Shown here: piece after piece, positions 49,355 through 58,112 of the stretch
Numbering within the stretch: the stretch's first letter is position 1
How the letters are laid out: every line of letters begins with the position of its first letter
Assembly: GCF_024055725.1 (NCBI RefSeq)
Contig: NZ_JAMXMX010000019.1
Coordinates: forward strand, 90,560 to 154,559
DNA length: 64,000 nucleotides
Reading direction: 5' to 3'
Source: Actinoallomurus spadix
GTDB taxonomy: Bacteria; Actinomycetota; Actinomycetes; Streptosporangiales; Streptosporangiaceae
Program-made: the position numbers and the translations under genes
Notes under the pieces: generated by a model
What the model saw: the letters and a program-made list of their open reading frames with translations, nothing else
Told to the model about the DNA's origin: nothing
Databases searched by the model: none

Positions 49355-50514
49355 CGTCCGCGGGGGCCGGCCACGGCACGGGCCAGGGAGTCGGCGCTCC
49401 GGGCCAGCAGTGGCCCGGCGACCGCGAGGATCAGGACGTACGCCGCGGCGAGCGGCCCGAGCCTCGGGTTCGTGCCGGCGCCGACCGCCAGGCCGGCGAC
49501 GACGATGCTGAACTCCCCGCGCGGGACCAGCGCGGTTCCGGCGCGCAGCCGGCCGGCCGGGCCGACTCCCGCCCGGCGGGCCGCCACCCATCCGGTCGCG
49601 AGCTTGGTCGCCACTCCGGCGACCGCCAGGACGGCCGCGACCCCCGCGACCGGCGGCAGGTCCGCCGGATCGGTGTGCAGGCCGAAGAACACGAAGAACA
49701 CCGCCGCGAACAGGTCCCGGAGCGGGCTGAGCAGCTGCCGGGCGTCGTGGGCGAGCGGCCCGGACAGCGCGATGCCGACGAGGAACGCCCCCACGGCGGC
49801 CGACACCTGCAGCTGCTGGGCGAGCCCCGCCACCAGGACGGTCAGTCCGAGGACCTTCAGCAGGAGCACCTCCCGGCTGGGACTGGCGACGAAGCGCTGC
49901 ACGACCTCGCCGTGGCGGAGCGCGACGAACAGGATCAGTCCCATCGTGACGGCGGCGGCCAGGAGCGCGACCACGCCGCCGAGCACGCCGGCCCCGGCCA
50001 GCAGCGTCGTGAGGATCGGCAGGTACGCGGCCATGGTGAGGTCCTCGAAGACCAGCACCGACAGCACGCTGGGAGTCTCGCGGTTCCCGAGCCGGCCCAG
50101 GTCGCCCATCACCTTCGCGGTGATCCCGGAGGAGGTGACGTACGTGATGCCGCCCAGCGCCACCGCCGCGACCGGGCCCCAGTGCAGCAGGAGAGCGGTG
50201 GCGACGCCCGGGACGGCGTTCAGCACCAGGTCGGACAGGCCGACCGGAGCGGCCGTCCGCATGGTGGTCACCAGTTCGTCGGCCGTGTACTCCAGGCCGA
50301 GGGTGAACAACAGGAGGATCACCCCCACCTCGGCGCCCACCGAGACGAAGTCCTCGCTGGTCGTGAGGGGGAGCACGCCACCTGATCCGAAGGCCAGCCC
50401 CGCCAGGAGGTACAACGGGATCGGCGAGACGGAGAACCGGACCGCGACCGCGCCGAGCAGCCCCAGGCCCAGGATGATCGCGCCGAGTTCGATCAGTTGG
50501 GTCGTCGAGTGCAT
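49345..50514 (-). CDS. KhtU-like cation/proton antiporter
   Basis: A 389-aa CPA2-family antiporter with about eleven to twelve helices. Family segments are GLAFGSGGVLPL, LLLFTLGLEYTADEL, GITYVTSSGI, VLVFEDLTMA, GAFLVGIALSGP and VPRGEFSIVVAGLA. It has no C-terminal TrkA-N domain; the regulatory TrkA-C part is the separate gene 6 nt upstream, as in the Bacillus KhtTU system. Likely K+ (or NH4+) efflux in exchange for H+. Its C-terminus lies in a duplicated 26-bp unit. Confidence 0.88.
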   Translation of the reverse strand: MHSTTQLIELGAIILGLGLLGAVAVRFSVSPIPLYLLAGLAFGSGGVLPLTTSEDFVSVGAEVGVILLLFTLGLEYTADELVTTMRTAAPVGLSDLVLNAVPGVATALLLHWGPVAAVALGGITYVTSSGITAKVMGDLGRLGNRETPSVLSVLVFEDLTMAAYLPILTTLLAGAGVLGGVVALLAAAVTMGLILFVALRHGEVVQRFVASPSREVLLLKVLGLTVLVAGLAQQLQVSAAVGAFLVGIALSGPLAHDARQLLSPLRDLFAAVFFVFFGLHTDPADLPPVAGVAAVLAVAGVATKLATGWVAARRAGVGPAGRLRAGTALVPRGEFSIVVAGLAVGAGTNPRLGPLAAAYVLILAVAGPLLARSADSLARAVAGPRGRRA

Positions 50515-50520
50515 GGGCGG

Positions 50521-51045
50521 CTACCGCGTGGCGAGCAGCGCGGCGACCGCCGCGGTGCCGTCGGCGGTACCGACCACGAGGACGATGTCGCCCGCCTCGA
50601 ACACGAAGTCCGGGCGCGGGCTGGCGACCACGCCGCCGCCGCGGACGACGGCCACGATCGAGGCGCCCGTGCGGGTCCGTGCCCGGGTGTCGCCGAGCGG
50701 CCGTCCGTCGTACGGCGAGCCGGCGGTGATCGGGACCTGCCGGCTGACCAGGCCCTCGACGTGGCGGTGGAGGTCGGCCAGGCGTTCGACGACGCGAGCG
50801 GTGCCGAGGAGCTCGGCGACCGCGCCGGCCTCCTCCGAGGTCAGCACGATCGTCGTCGCGGCGGTGTCGGGGTCGTCCCGGTCGAAGACGACCAGGTCGC
50901 GCCGGCCGCTGTGGTGGGAGACGATTCCGACGCGCCGTCCGCGGGCCGTCGTGAACACGTGCTGCAGGCCGATACCGGGCAGGGAGGTGCGTTCGATCTC
51001 CACGAGAGTCCTCTCAGGCTCGTCGCCGGGAGCGGTGGTCGTCAC
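50521..51045 (-). CDS. KhtT-like regulatory subunit with TrkA-C domain
   Basis: A 174-aa soluble protein. The N-terminal half has LPGIGLQHVFTTARGRRVGIV, and the C-terminal half is a TrkA-C (RCK_C) domain with LGDTRARTRTGASIVAVVRGG and FEAGDIVLVVGTADG. In KhtT this domain binds nucleotides and gates the antiporter. The GTG start overlaps the stop of the small membrane gene (GTGA), and the antiporter follows after 6 nt. Confidence 0.88.
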   Translation of the reverse strand: MTTTAPGDEPERTLVEIERTSLPGIGLQHVFTTARGRRVGIVSHHSGRRDLVVFDRDDPDTAATTIVLTSEEAGAVAELLGTARVVERLADLHRHVEGLVSRQVPITAGSPYDGRPLGDTRARTRTGASIVAVVRGGGVVASPRPDFVFEAGDIVLVVGTADGTAAVAALLATR

Positions 51046-51203
51046 TGGTCGAGGGCCGCGTACACCATCGCCAGCACGTTCGCGGCGATCAGCGTCGCCA
51101 GTGCCGGCAGGCCGAGACGCGCGTCGTCACGGCGGAACATCCAGCCGATCAGGAGCACACCGCCGGACACGAGCAGGGCGATGCCGAGGAACAGGTAGGT
51201 CAC
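51042..51203 (-). CDS. 53-aa membrane protein of the antiporter operon
   Basis: Starts at GTG 51203 with GGAG 8 nt upstream and stops inside the KhtT-like start (GTGA). Two predicted transmembrane helices: residues 3-22 (LFLGIALLVSGGVLLIGW) and 33-50 (LATLIAANVLAMVYA). The loop FRRDDARLG is charged. The tight coupling argues that it is a real third component of the antiporter system. Confidence 0.7.
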   Translation of the reverse strand: MTYLFLGIALLVSGGVLLIGWMFRRDDARLGLPALATLIAANVLAMVYAALDQ

Positions 51204-51400
51204 GGTCGTTTCTCCACGTCGGAACGCCGATGGGGTACACCGGCGGTCCGCGGGACGGCGGCACGCACACGCCGCCCGCGGACGGGAACGGTCGGGAACG
51301 GGCGCGCGCCGTCATCGCGGCGGGCGTCCCGTGGCTCCGGGGTTTCGGCACCCGGACGTACGCGCGCCGGCGGCCGACGGCGCGGTTCGCGACCGTACGG

Positions 51401-51784
51401 CTAGGCCGACGCGGAGGAGGAGAGGACCGGAGGCGCCCGGCCGCCCCGCGTCGGCCGGTCACCCGCCGGCGCGCGGGAGGAGGTCCGGTGCGGCCCCCGC
51501 CACCAGACGGGCAGGCCGGCCGCCATCGAGACGCCCGCCGGACCGGACGCCCGCAGCGGCGTCTTGCCGGTCAGTCGGTGTTCACCGAGCCGGGGCGCGT
51601 GCCGGCCGTGCTCGGCGGCGGGGGCGGCGCCGGCGAGGGGGGCGGTCGCCGCGACCGTGGCGGTCAGGGGGCGGGCGTCCGGAGAAGAGGACGAGGCGGC
51701 GCCGAGCCCGCCTCCGGCACCGAGGAACAGCAGCAGTGAGACGAGGATCGCCGGAATCCGCCGGCGCGCCCGCTCACCGGACAC
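51401..51784 (-). CDS. possible small exported protein
   Basis: A 127-aa frame beginning at GTG 51784 with GGAGGG 6 nt upstream. Residues 5-33 look like a signal peptide or anchor (RARRRIPAILVSLLLFLGAG). The rest is low-complexity Ala/Pro/Arg without a known domain. The N-terminus resembles exported actinobacterial proteins such as class F sortases, but no sortase core follows. It may be a remnant. The flanking 51204-51400 and 51785-51956 hold nothing else I recognise. Confidence 0.35.
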   Translation of the reverse strand: MSGERARRRIPAILVSLLLFLGAGGGLGAASSSSPDARPLTATVAATAPLAGAAPAAEHGRHAPRLGEHRLTGKTPLRASGPAGVSMAAGLPVWWRGPHRTSSRAPAGDRPTRGGRAPPVLSSSASA

Positions 51785-51956
51785 CGCATACCCTCCCCAC
51801 CTGGCCGAGGCCTTCCTGGCCTCGACCCTACCGGGAACGCGCGGCCGTGGCCGTGGCCGGCGACCGGCTCGGAGGCCGCGGGCCGCAATATCCTGGTCGT
51901 TCAGACGTAACCTCACGGTAGTGTTCCTCAGTGGCCGACGAGCGAGGTAGACCGGG

Positions 51957-52883
51957 ATGACCGCCCCCGCCCCCTTCTCCCACCCGGCGCTGCTGTACCG
52001 CGGTGAGGAGGAGTACCTCGCTGGGACGCTGCCCTTCGTGCGCGGCGGCCTCGAGGCCGGTGAGCCGGTGGCGGTCGCCGTTCCGGGGTACCGGCTGGCG
52101 CTGCTGCGCGCCGGACTGGGCGCGGCGGCCGGGGGGGTGCGGTTCATCGACATGAGCGCGGCGGGACGGAACCCGGGCCGGATCATCCCCGGTGTCCTGC
52201 GCCGCTTCGCCGACGCGTATCCCGGACGGCGGGTGCGGATCATCGGTGAGCCGGTCTGGCCTGGCCGTTCGGCGGTGGAGTACCCCGCCTGCGCCCAGCA
52301 CGAGGCCCTGATCAACCTGGCCTTCGCCGGGCGCGCGGCCACGGTCCTCTGCCCCTATGACGCGGCGGAGCTCGATCGGCGGGCGCTGGCGGACGCGGCG
52401 CTGACCCACCCGGTCCTCATCGAGGACGGCGTCGAGCGTGCCAGTCCCGAATTCGACCCAGAGAAGGTCATCGAGGTGTACAACGATGTGGGCCCCGAGC
52501 CCATGGACACGGCGGCCCTCGATTTCGACGCCGACGCGCTGGGCGAGGTCCGTGTCTTCGCCACGGCGGAGGCCGCCCGGCGCGGCCTGGCCGGCGACCG
52601 TCTTCTCGACCTCGAGCTCGCGGTGAACGAGCTGGCCGCCAACTCGATCGTGCACGGCGGCGGCCGTGGCACCCTCCGTGTGTGGTCGCTGCCCGGGTTC
52701 GTCGTCTGTGAGGTCAGCGACCTCGGCCGGCTCGCCGACCCGCTGGCCGGACGGCGGCCGGTGGGCCCCCACGCCCACGGCGGGCGCGGCCTCCTGCTGG
52801 TCAACCAGATCTCCGACCTCGTCCGCATCTCCCGCTCCGGCGATGGCACCCGCGTCCAGGCCCATTTCGCCGTCGGCCGCTGA
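51957..52883 (+). CDS. RsbA-like regulator: MEDS domain plus HATPase
   Basis: A 308-aa protein. Residues 1-165 are a MEDS (methanogen/methylotroph DcmR sensory) domain: HPALLYRGEEEYLAGTLPFVRGG, RVRIIGEPVWPG, CPYDAAELD. Residues 200-305 are a GHKL ATPase of the anti-sigma type: DLELAVNELAANSIVHGG (N box) and GRGLLLVNQISD (G box). Such proteins regulate sigma-B-like stress response through anti-sigma-factor partner switching. No sigma factor gene lies beside it. Confidence 0.85.
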   Translation: MTAPAPFSHPALLYRGEEEYLAGTLPFVRGGLEAGEPVAVAVPGYRLALLRAGLGAAAGGVRFIDMSAAGRNPGRIIPGVLRRFADAYPGRRVRIIGEPVWPGRSAVEYPACAQHEALINLAFAGRAATVLCPYDAAELDRRALADAALTHPVLIEDGVERASPEFDPEKVIEVYNDVGPEPMDTAALDFDADALGEVRVFATAEAARRGLAGDRLLDLELAVNELAANSIVHGGGRGTLRVWSLPGFVVCEVSDLGRLADPLAGRRPVGPHAHGGRGLLLVNQISDLVRISRSGDGTRVQAHFAVGR

Positions 52884-53235
52884 GCCCGCGAGGCGCCCGC
52901 CCCCGATGGGCGGTCGCAGAGCCTGTCCGTGATAGGCGGTCGCGGAAACCCGCCTGTGATGGGCGGTCGCCTGACCTGCCGTGATGGGCGGTCGGGGGAC
53001 CCGGAACCGGGGCGGGCGACCGGGAGGAGCTCCCGATCGCCCTCCCGGGCACGCCTACCCGGGACCGCCGGTCCGGCCCGGTGCCCGCGGGGCGACCGGA
53101 CCATTTGACTGGCGATAAATGCGCCATCGCATTCCGAATCGACCGCAATGGGCGGTCTCCTCAACCATGCCGGTAACGCTCCGTAGCGTCAAGAGCGCAA
53201 ATGGTAAAACTGGGGTGCACCGCCCCATGGCGAGG
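52884..53235. repeat. convergent gap with four 26-bp direct repeats
   Basis: GATGGGCGGTCGC or a one-base variant occurs at 52905, 52931, 52958 and 52983 with 25-27 bp spacing; spacers also resemble each other (CCTGTCCGT, CGCCTGT, CCTGCCGT). A fifth, looser copy (AATGGGCGGTC) is at 53148. A small hairpin, ACGCT-CCGT-AGCGT, lies near 53167-53180. No gene seen. Confidence 0.7.
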
Positions 53236-53811
53236 TCACTTCCGCTCGCGGCCAAGGGTTTTGCGCACCACGTCGCGCGTCCGGTCGGCGGCGGAGGCGA
53301 ACGTGCCGATGAGGATGTTCTTGGTGGCGGACTCCACCCCCGGATGCGGGTGCGTCGGCGCCATGGCCTCGGCCGCCTTGATGGCAGCGGCGAGGCCGCG
53401 CAGTTCGGTGCCGCCCATCTCGCGCAACCGGGTGAACTCCTCGCGCTCCTCGAGCTCCGCGTGGTCGAGGACGGACTTGCGGAACTCGGCGAAGAGCGGT
53501 TCGAAGCCGGCGGCCGAGGTGCCCATCTTCTCCAGGGCCTGCAGGACGCGCTTGCCCTCGTTCTCCTCCTCCAGCCGGGCGTCGATCACCCGGTCGCCGT
53601 CCGGGATGACCCGGCGGGCCAGAGGATGCACGACCTCCTCTTCGGCCGTCTCGTGCACGGCGAGGAAACGGCAGAGCTTCTCGAACGCCTCCTCGCGGGC
53701 GTGGCCCGTGCTCCGGTCGACGTCATCGAAGAGGCGGCGGATCTCCTCGTGCTGGCGGATCAGCAGGTCGACGGCGTCCCTCTCCGGCATCGTCTCAGGT
53801 CGCTGAGTCAT
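53236..53811 (-). CDS. hemerythrin HHE-domain protein
   Basis: A 191-aa protein with two HHE four-helix-bundle halves. His/Glu ligands appear in LIRQHEEIRRLFDDVD, AVHETAEEEVVHP, and VLDHAELEEREEF. It likely binds a di-iron centre and senses or buffers oxygen or nitric oxide. About 40 residues after the bundle end in RTRDVVRKTLGRERK, a basic tail. Confidence 0.88.
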   Translation of the reverse strand: MTQRPETMPERDAVDLLIRQHEEIRRLFDDVDRSTGHAREEAFEKLCRFLAVHETAEEEVVHPLARRVIPDGDRVIDARLEEENEGKRVLQALEKMGTSAAGFEPLFAEFRKSVLDHAELEEREEFTRLREMGGTELRGLAAAIKAAEAMAPTHPHPGVESATKNILIGTFASAADRTRDVVRKTLGRERK

Positions 53812-54127
53812 CTCGCGGTACCTTCCCCCCTGTGTTCCCCGAATGTGCCTATTGCGACATTTCCGGTGCCGACCTGGTTAAACGCCGCGCCGGGCCGGCC
53901 TCCCCCCGGGGGGAGTGCGCGCGGGAATCCCACCGGCCGAGGCCGGGACGACCGGCCCGGACTTTCTCCGATCATGTAGGTCGGGCGACCCCGGTTTTGA
54001 TCGTCGATCTCTAGCCTGATTCCCGGAGTGGTCACGGACGGTGGCATCCGTCCACAGGGCCGTCGTCCGACCTCGGGAGGGGCGCCATGCCCGGCACGAT
54101 CAGGTGGGCCGTCGAGAGCGGGCGGCC
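53812..54127. other. 316-nt divergent intergenic region
   Basis: Upstream of both the hemerythrin gene (minus) and the WecA-like gene (plus). It includes a relatively AT-rich patch near 53838-53883. No confident promoter, repeat or gene was found. Confidence 0.35.
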
Positions 54128-55270
54128 GTGCCGGCGTGGCTGACGGCGACGGGCGCGGCCCTCGCCGCGCTCGTGCTGGCCGACGTGCTGAGCGCCGGGC
54201 TCGGCCGGTTCGCCCTGCGACGCGGGATCATCGACCGGCCGGACGTCCGCAAGGCCCACGACCGGCCGACGCCGTACCTCGGCGGGGTCGCGATCGCCGT
54301 CGCCGCGCTGACGGCGGGGACGGTGTCGATCCCTTACTGGGACCGGCGGATCACGGTCCTCGTCGTGGCCGCCGTCATCGTCGCGCTGGTCGGGCTGCTC
54401 GACGACGTCCGGCCGACGCGTCCGGCGTTCCGGCTGGCCGTCGAGGCCGGTGCCGCCGGCGCGGTCGTCCTGGCCGGGGGCCGCATCGGTGTCTTCGGGC
54501 ACTGGGCGGACCCGGTGGTGACGGTGGTGTGGGTGGTGGTCCTCGCCAACTCCTTCAACCTCCTGGACAACATGGACGGGGCGGCCGCGGCGGTGGCCGT
54601 CCCGGTCGGCTGCCTCATCGCCGGCGCGGCCTGCCTGGAGGGCCGGCGCGGCCTGGCGCTCCTGCTGATCACGCTGGCCGCGGCGTGCCTGGGGTTCCTC
54701 GTTCACAACTGGGCGCCCGCGCGGATGTTCATGGGGGACGCGGGCTCGCTGTTCATCGGTTTCCTCCTGGCGGCCGGCGCCGTGCTGGTCCGGATCCCGG
54801 GCGGCGCGCCCGCCCGGCTGGCCGAGCTGCTCCTGTTCACCTTCGTCGCGACGGTGGACACCTGCCTCGTCGTCATCGCGCGCCCACGCGCGGGACTGTC
54901 CTGCTTCACGGCCGGCACCGACCACGTGTCGCACCGGCTGCGCGCGATGGGGCTCACCGTCCCGCAGGTCGCCCTGACCCTGTTCACCGTCGCGGGCCTG
55001 GCCGGGCTCTGCGGCGTGGCCGTCGCCGCCGCGCGGCTGCCCGGGGTCCTCACCCTGGCGGCGGCCGGCACCGGAGCCGCGGCGCTGGTCCTGCTGCTGA
55101 TCAGGGTCCCGGTGTACGCGGTGGTCCCGGAGGAGGCGCCGGGCACCGCCGACGTCCTGCCGATGACGACCCGCGCGGCGGCCGGGCCGGGCCCCCGCGA
55201 CCTCGCGCCGGGCAGGGCGCCTGCGTCGGACCCGGCGCCGGTCCTGCACATCGACGAGTGGCGGAAGTGA
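54128..55270 (+). CDS. MraY/WecA-family phosphoglycosyl transferase
   Basis: A 380-aa membrane enzyme with about eleven helices. Signature motifs are RKAHDRPTPYLGGVAI near the N-terminus, LLDDVRP (metal-binding Asp pair), NSFNLLDNMDG, and MFMGDAGSLFIGF. It transfers a sugar phosphate from a UDP-sugar to a polyprenyl phosphate; the group is closer to WecA/TagO than MraY. A Pro/Ala-rich tail follows residue 335. GTG 54128 was chosen because the similarity begins there; the ribosome site is weak. Confidence 0.85.
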   Translation: MPAWLTATGAALAALVLADVLSAGLGRFALRRGIIDRPDVRKAHDRPTPYLGGVAIAVAALTAGTVSIPYWDRRITVLVVAAVIVALVGLLDDVRPTRPAFRLAVEAGAAGAVVLAGGRIGVFGHWADPVVTVVWVVVLANSFNLLDNMDGAAAAVAVPVGCLIAGAACLEGRRGLALLLITLAAACLGFLVHNWAPARMFMGDAGSLFIGFLLAAGAVLVRIPGGAPARLAELLLFTFVATVDTCLVVIARPRAGLSCFTAGTDHVSHRLRAMGLTVPQVALTLFTVAGLAGLCGVAVAAARLPGVLTLAAAGTGAAALVLLLIRVPVYAVVPEEAPGTADVLPMTTRAAAGPGPRDLAPGRAPASDPAPVLHIDEWRK

Positions 55271-55296
55271 CGACCCTGTTGTTCGTCTGGTGGCGT

Positions 55297-56313
55297 CTAG
55301 TGGGGGTTCCCGGCGAGGAGCTCGCTGAGCAGGTCGTCGAGGCTGACGATGCCGATGAAGGGGTTCTCCGGCGTCGCGACGAGGGCGAGCTGCGCGCGGG
55401 CCCGGCGTAGCGTACTCACCGCGGCGAGCACCGTGGTGTCCAGGGAGAGGGCCGGGACCGGATAGGTCATGTCGCCGGCGGTCCGGTCGCCGGCCCGGTG
55501 GGGGAGGGCGTCCCGCACGTGCAGGAGCCCGCTGACGCGGGCGCGGCCGTCCCGGACGAGCAACCGGGTGTGCCCGCTCGCCGCGGCGGCCCGCCTGATC
55601 TCCTCCGGAGCGGCGTCGGCGGGGACCGCGGTGACCCGCTCGGCGGGCACGACCAGGTGGCCGATGCCCTCCTGCCGGGTGGTGATCGCCCGGCCCAGGA
55701 GGTCGTGCTCGGCACCGTCGATCAGCCCCATCCGGCGTGACTCGCCGATCAGGTGGGACAGGCGCTGTGGGTCGGCCGGCGGCTCCGCCTCCGCGTTCGG
55801 GCGTACGCCGCAGATCCGGAGCAGGCCGTTCGTCACCCCGTTGAGGACGGCGAGGACGGGGCGCGACAACCGGGCGAACCCGCGGAACGGGATCGCCAGG
55901 ATCAGGGCCGAGCGCTCGGGGTGGGCGATCGTCCAGGACTTCGGCGCCATCTCCCCGGCCACCATGTGCAGGAAGGTCACCACGCCCAGCGCGAGGACGA
56001 ACGCCACCACGCGCGCGGCGGACTCCGGCACGCCGGCGGCCGCCAGCGGCGCGTCCAGCAGCGCCTCGAAGGCCGGCTCGGTGACGACGCCGAGCCCCAG
56101 CGAGCACATCGTGATCCCCAGCTGCGCGCCGGCCAGCATCAGCGACAGCTCGTCGATCCCGGCGACGGCGGCCCGCGCGGCGGCGCCGCCGCGCGCGGCG
56201 GCCCGCTCCAGGCGCGGGCGCTTGGCGGCGACGAGGGCGAACTCCGAGGCGACGAAGAAGGCGTTGCCGGCCAGCAGCAGGAGGGTGACCAGGACGGAGG
56301 TCAGCGGGCCCAC
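55297..56313 (-). CDS. CNNM/DUF21-CBS membrane protein, second of pair
   Basis: A 338-aa protein. A DUF21 transmembrane domain (about 1-190, with NAFFVASEFALVAAKRPRLE and GAQLGITMCSLGLGVVTEP) is followed by a CBS pair (about 205-335). It ends without the CorC_HlyC domain of its neighbour. GTG 56313 has GGAGG 4-5 nt upstream and overlaps the end of the first gene by 13 nt. CNNM proteins handle Mg2+/Co2+; the two likely form a heteromer. Confidence 0.85.
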   Translation of the reverse strand: MGPLTSVLVTLLLLAGNAFFVASEFALVAAKRPRLERAAARGGAAARAAVAGIDELSLMLAGAQLGITMCSLGLGVVTEPAFEALLDAPLAAAGVPESAARVVAFVLALGVVTFLHMVAGEMAPKSWTIAHPERSALILAIPFRGFARLSRPVLAVLNGVTNGLLRICGVRPNAEAEPPADPQRLSHLIGESRRMGLIDGAEHDLLGRAITTRQEGIGHLVVPAERVTAVPADAAPEEIRRAAAASGHTRLLVRDGRARVSGLLHVRDALPHRAGDRTAGDMTYPVPALSLDTTVLAAVSTLRRARAQLALVATPENPFIGIVSLDDLLSELLAGNPH

Positions 56314-57701
56314 GAGACCTCCTCGGCGGGTGCGGCTGCGCGCGGGAGGGCGCGCAGCCGTACGGTCCGGGCCACGCGGCGCCGTACGGCGAGGACCTCG
56401 ATCTCGGCGCGTCCCGCCGGGCCGTACTCCGGATCGAGCTCGACCTCGATCCGGTCGCCCGCGCGCGGCAGGCGGTGCAGCCGCGTCATGACGAGCCCGC
56501 TGAGGCTGTCGTACGCGGCGTCGGCGGGCAGGGCCAGCCTGGTGAGGTCCCGGACCTGCGCGATCCGGGTACCGGCGTTCAGCACCCAGACGCCACGGCC
56601 GCGGGTGGGGTCCGCCTCGGCGGCGTCGTTCTCGTCGGCGATCTCGCCGACGAGTTCCTCGGCGATGTCCTCGAAGGTGAGGATCCCCGCCAGGCCGCCG
56701 TACTCGTCGACGACGGCGGCGAACTCCTGGCGCGCCTCGCGCATCCGGGCCGTGACGGCCTGCAGCTCGAGGGTGTCCGGGACGAGCAGCGCGGGGCGCA
56801 TCACCGCGTCCACGGTCCGGTCGCCGCCCGGCGGGCCGGCGTCGTTCCGGCCGGGCGGTCCGGACGTGTCCGTGACGTCCAGCGCGGCCAGTTCGCGCAC
56901 TCCGACCACGCCGATGACGTCGTCGATGTCCCGCCCCCACACCGGGTAGTCGGTGTGGCCGGCCTCGGCGACCAGGGCGGTCAGCTCCGCGACGGTCGTG
57001 GACCGGGGGACGGCGACGATGTCGGGACGGGGCACCATGACCTCCGCCGCCGTGCGCTCCCGGAAGGTCAGCGCGCGCTGGAGCAGGTCGGACAGGTCGG
57101 GCGGGAGGTGGCCCGCGCGACGAGACTCGCCGATGATGTCGCCGAGCTCCTCCAGGGTCGCGCCGTGGTGCAGCTCCTCCACCGGTTCGACGCCGAACAG
57201 CCGCACCAGCCGGGCGGCCGCCGTGTCGAAGAACCGGATCACCGGGCCCGCCACCGTGAGGTAGGCCAGGGTCGAGGCGGCGAGCGCCTTGGCGACCGGC
57301 TCGGCACGGGCCAGCGACAGGTTCTTGGGCAGCAGTTCGCCGAGCACCATCTGGATCGCGGTCGCCAGCAGGAACCCGGCGACGACCGCGGCGCCGCCGG
57401 CCCCGCCCGCGCTCAGACCCGCGTGCCGCAGCAGCGGGGCGATCAGCCGGGACGTGGCGGGCTCGGCGATGAAGCCGACGACCAGCGCGGTCACCGTGAT
57501 CCCGAGCTGCGCGCCGGACAGCATGAACGACAGCCGGTTCGTCACGGCCAGGGCCCGCCGGGCCCGGGGGTCGCCGCGTTCGGCCTGGACCCCGAGCGTC
57601 GCCCGGTCGACGGCGACGAAGGCGAACTCCTGTGCCACGAAGTATCCGGTCGCGGCCGTCAGCGCGAAGATGGCGGCGACCCCGGCGAGGGCGCTCACCA
57701 T
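56301..57701 (-). CDS. CNNM/CorC-type protein (DUF21, CBS pair, CorC_HlyC), first of pair
   Basis: A 466-aa protein. DUF21 is about 1-200 (FVAQEFAFVAVDRATL, SGAQLGITVTALVVGFIAEP). The CBS pair is about 215-345 (MVPRPDIVAVPR, VDEYGGLAGILTFEDIAEELVGEI). A CorC_HlyC domain is about 370-455. Previously called haemolysin-like; now linked to divalent cation export. Operon with the shorter paralogue downstream. Confidence 0.9.
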   Translation of the reverse strand: MVSALAGVAAIFALTAATGYFVAQEFAFVAVDRATLGVQAERGDPRARRALAVTNRLSFMLSGAQLGITVTALVVGFIAEPATSRLIAPLLRHAGLSAGGAGGAAVVAGFLLATAIQMVLGELLPKNLSLARAEPVAKALAASTLAYLTVAGPVIRFFDTAAARLVRLFGVEPVEELHHGATLEELGDIIGESRRAGHLPPDLSDLLQRALTFRERTAAEVMVPRPDIVAVPRSTTVAELTALVAEAGHTDYPVWGRDIDDVIGVVGVRELAALDVTDTSGPPGRNDAGPPGGDRTVDAVMRPALLVPDTLELQAVTARMREARQEFAAVVDEYGGLAGILTFEDIAEELVGEIADENDAAEADPTRGRGVWVLNAGTRIAQVRDLTRLALPADAAYDSLSGLVMTRLHRLPRAGDRIEVELDPEYGPAGRAEIEVLAVRRRVARTVRLRALPRAAAPAEEVSWAR

Positions 57702-58112
57702 CGCGGTGCCCTCGCCCTAGGACTGGAAGGGTCCGACGCCGCGGACACCCACATCCCCCCTCTTCCCTCGGTCGTACAGCCGGAACGACCGGATCCGCCC
57801 CGGTGTTCCCGGATGGATCGCTGATTCGTCACCGGAGGCCGCCGATGGCCCTGCCCGGGATCGTGTCGGTCACCCCTCTTCCCGGATCGAGTCCCGCGTG
57901 GCATCGTCCTGTTGGGGGGAACCCGCCTGTTTCAGGGGGTTCCGGGCCGCTCGGACCCGAGGGTGCGAGCCGCTTGGACTCGGTACCAACACGCCCGTGT
58001 AACGAGCCGGAAACGTGTTGGACATCTGCTTGACACACTTCTCGCGTGGTGGCAATTTGAACGATCAAATCGCACCGGTCACCAAAAAATTCGCGAAACG
58101 CGAGGGAAACGA
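57702..58112. other. 411-nt divergent intergenic region
   Basis: Carries the promoter of the CNNM pair (minus side) and, at 58030-58070, the promoter and operator of the LacI gene. No small gene or structured RNA recognised in 57720-58020. Confidence 0.4.
58030..58070 (+). promoter_or_regulatory. promoter with overlapping LacI-type operator
   Basis: TTGACA (58030-58035) is followed after 17 nt by CAATTT (58053-58058) as -35/-10. A perfect dyad ATTTGA-ACGA-TCAAAT (58055-58070) overlaps the -10, a typical place for autorepression by the LacI protein encoded 43 nt downstream. Confidence 0.65.

Noticed and set aside
52905..52995. CRISPR-like repeats
   Set aside because: Conserved part is only 12-13 bp, spacers are 12-14 bp and partly alike, and no cas genes are present.
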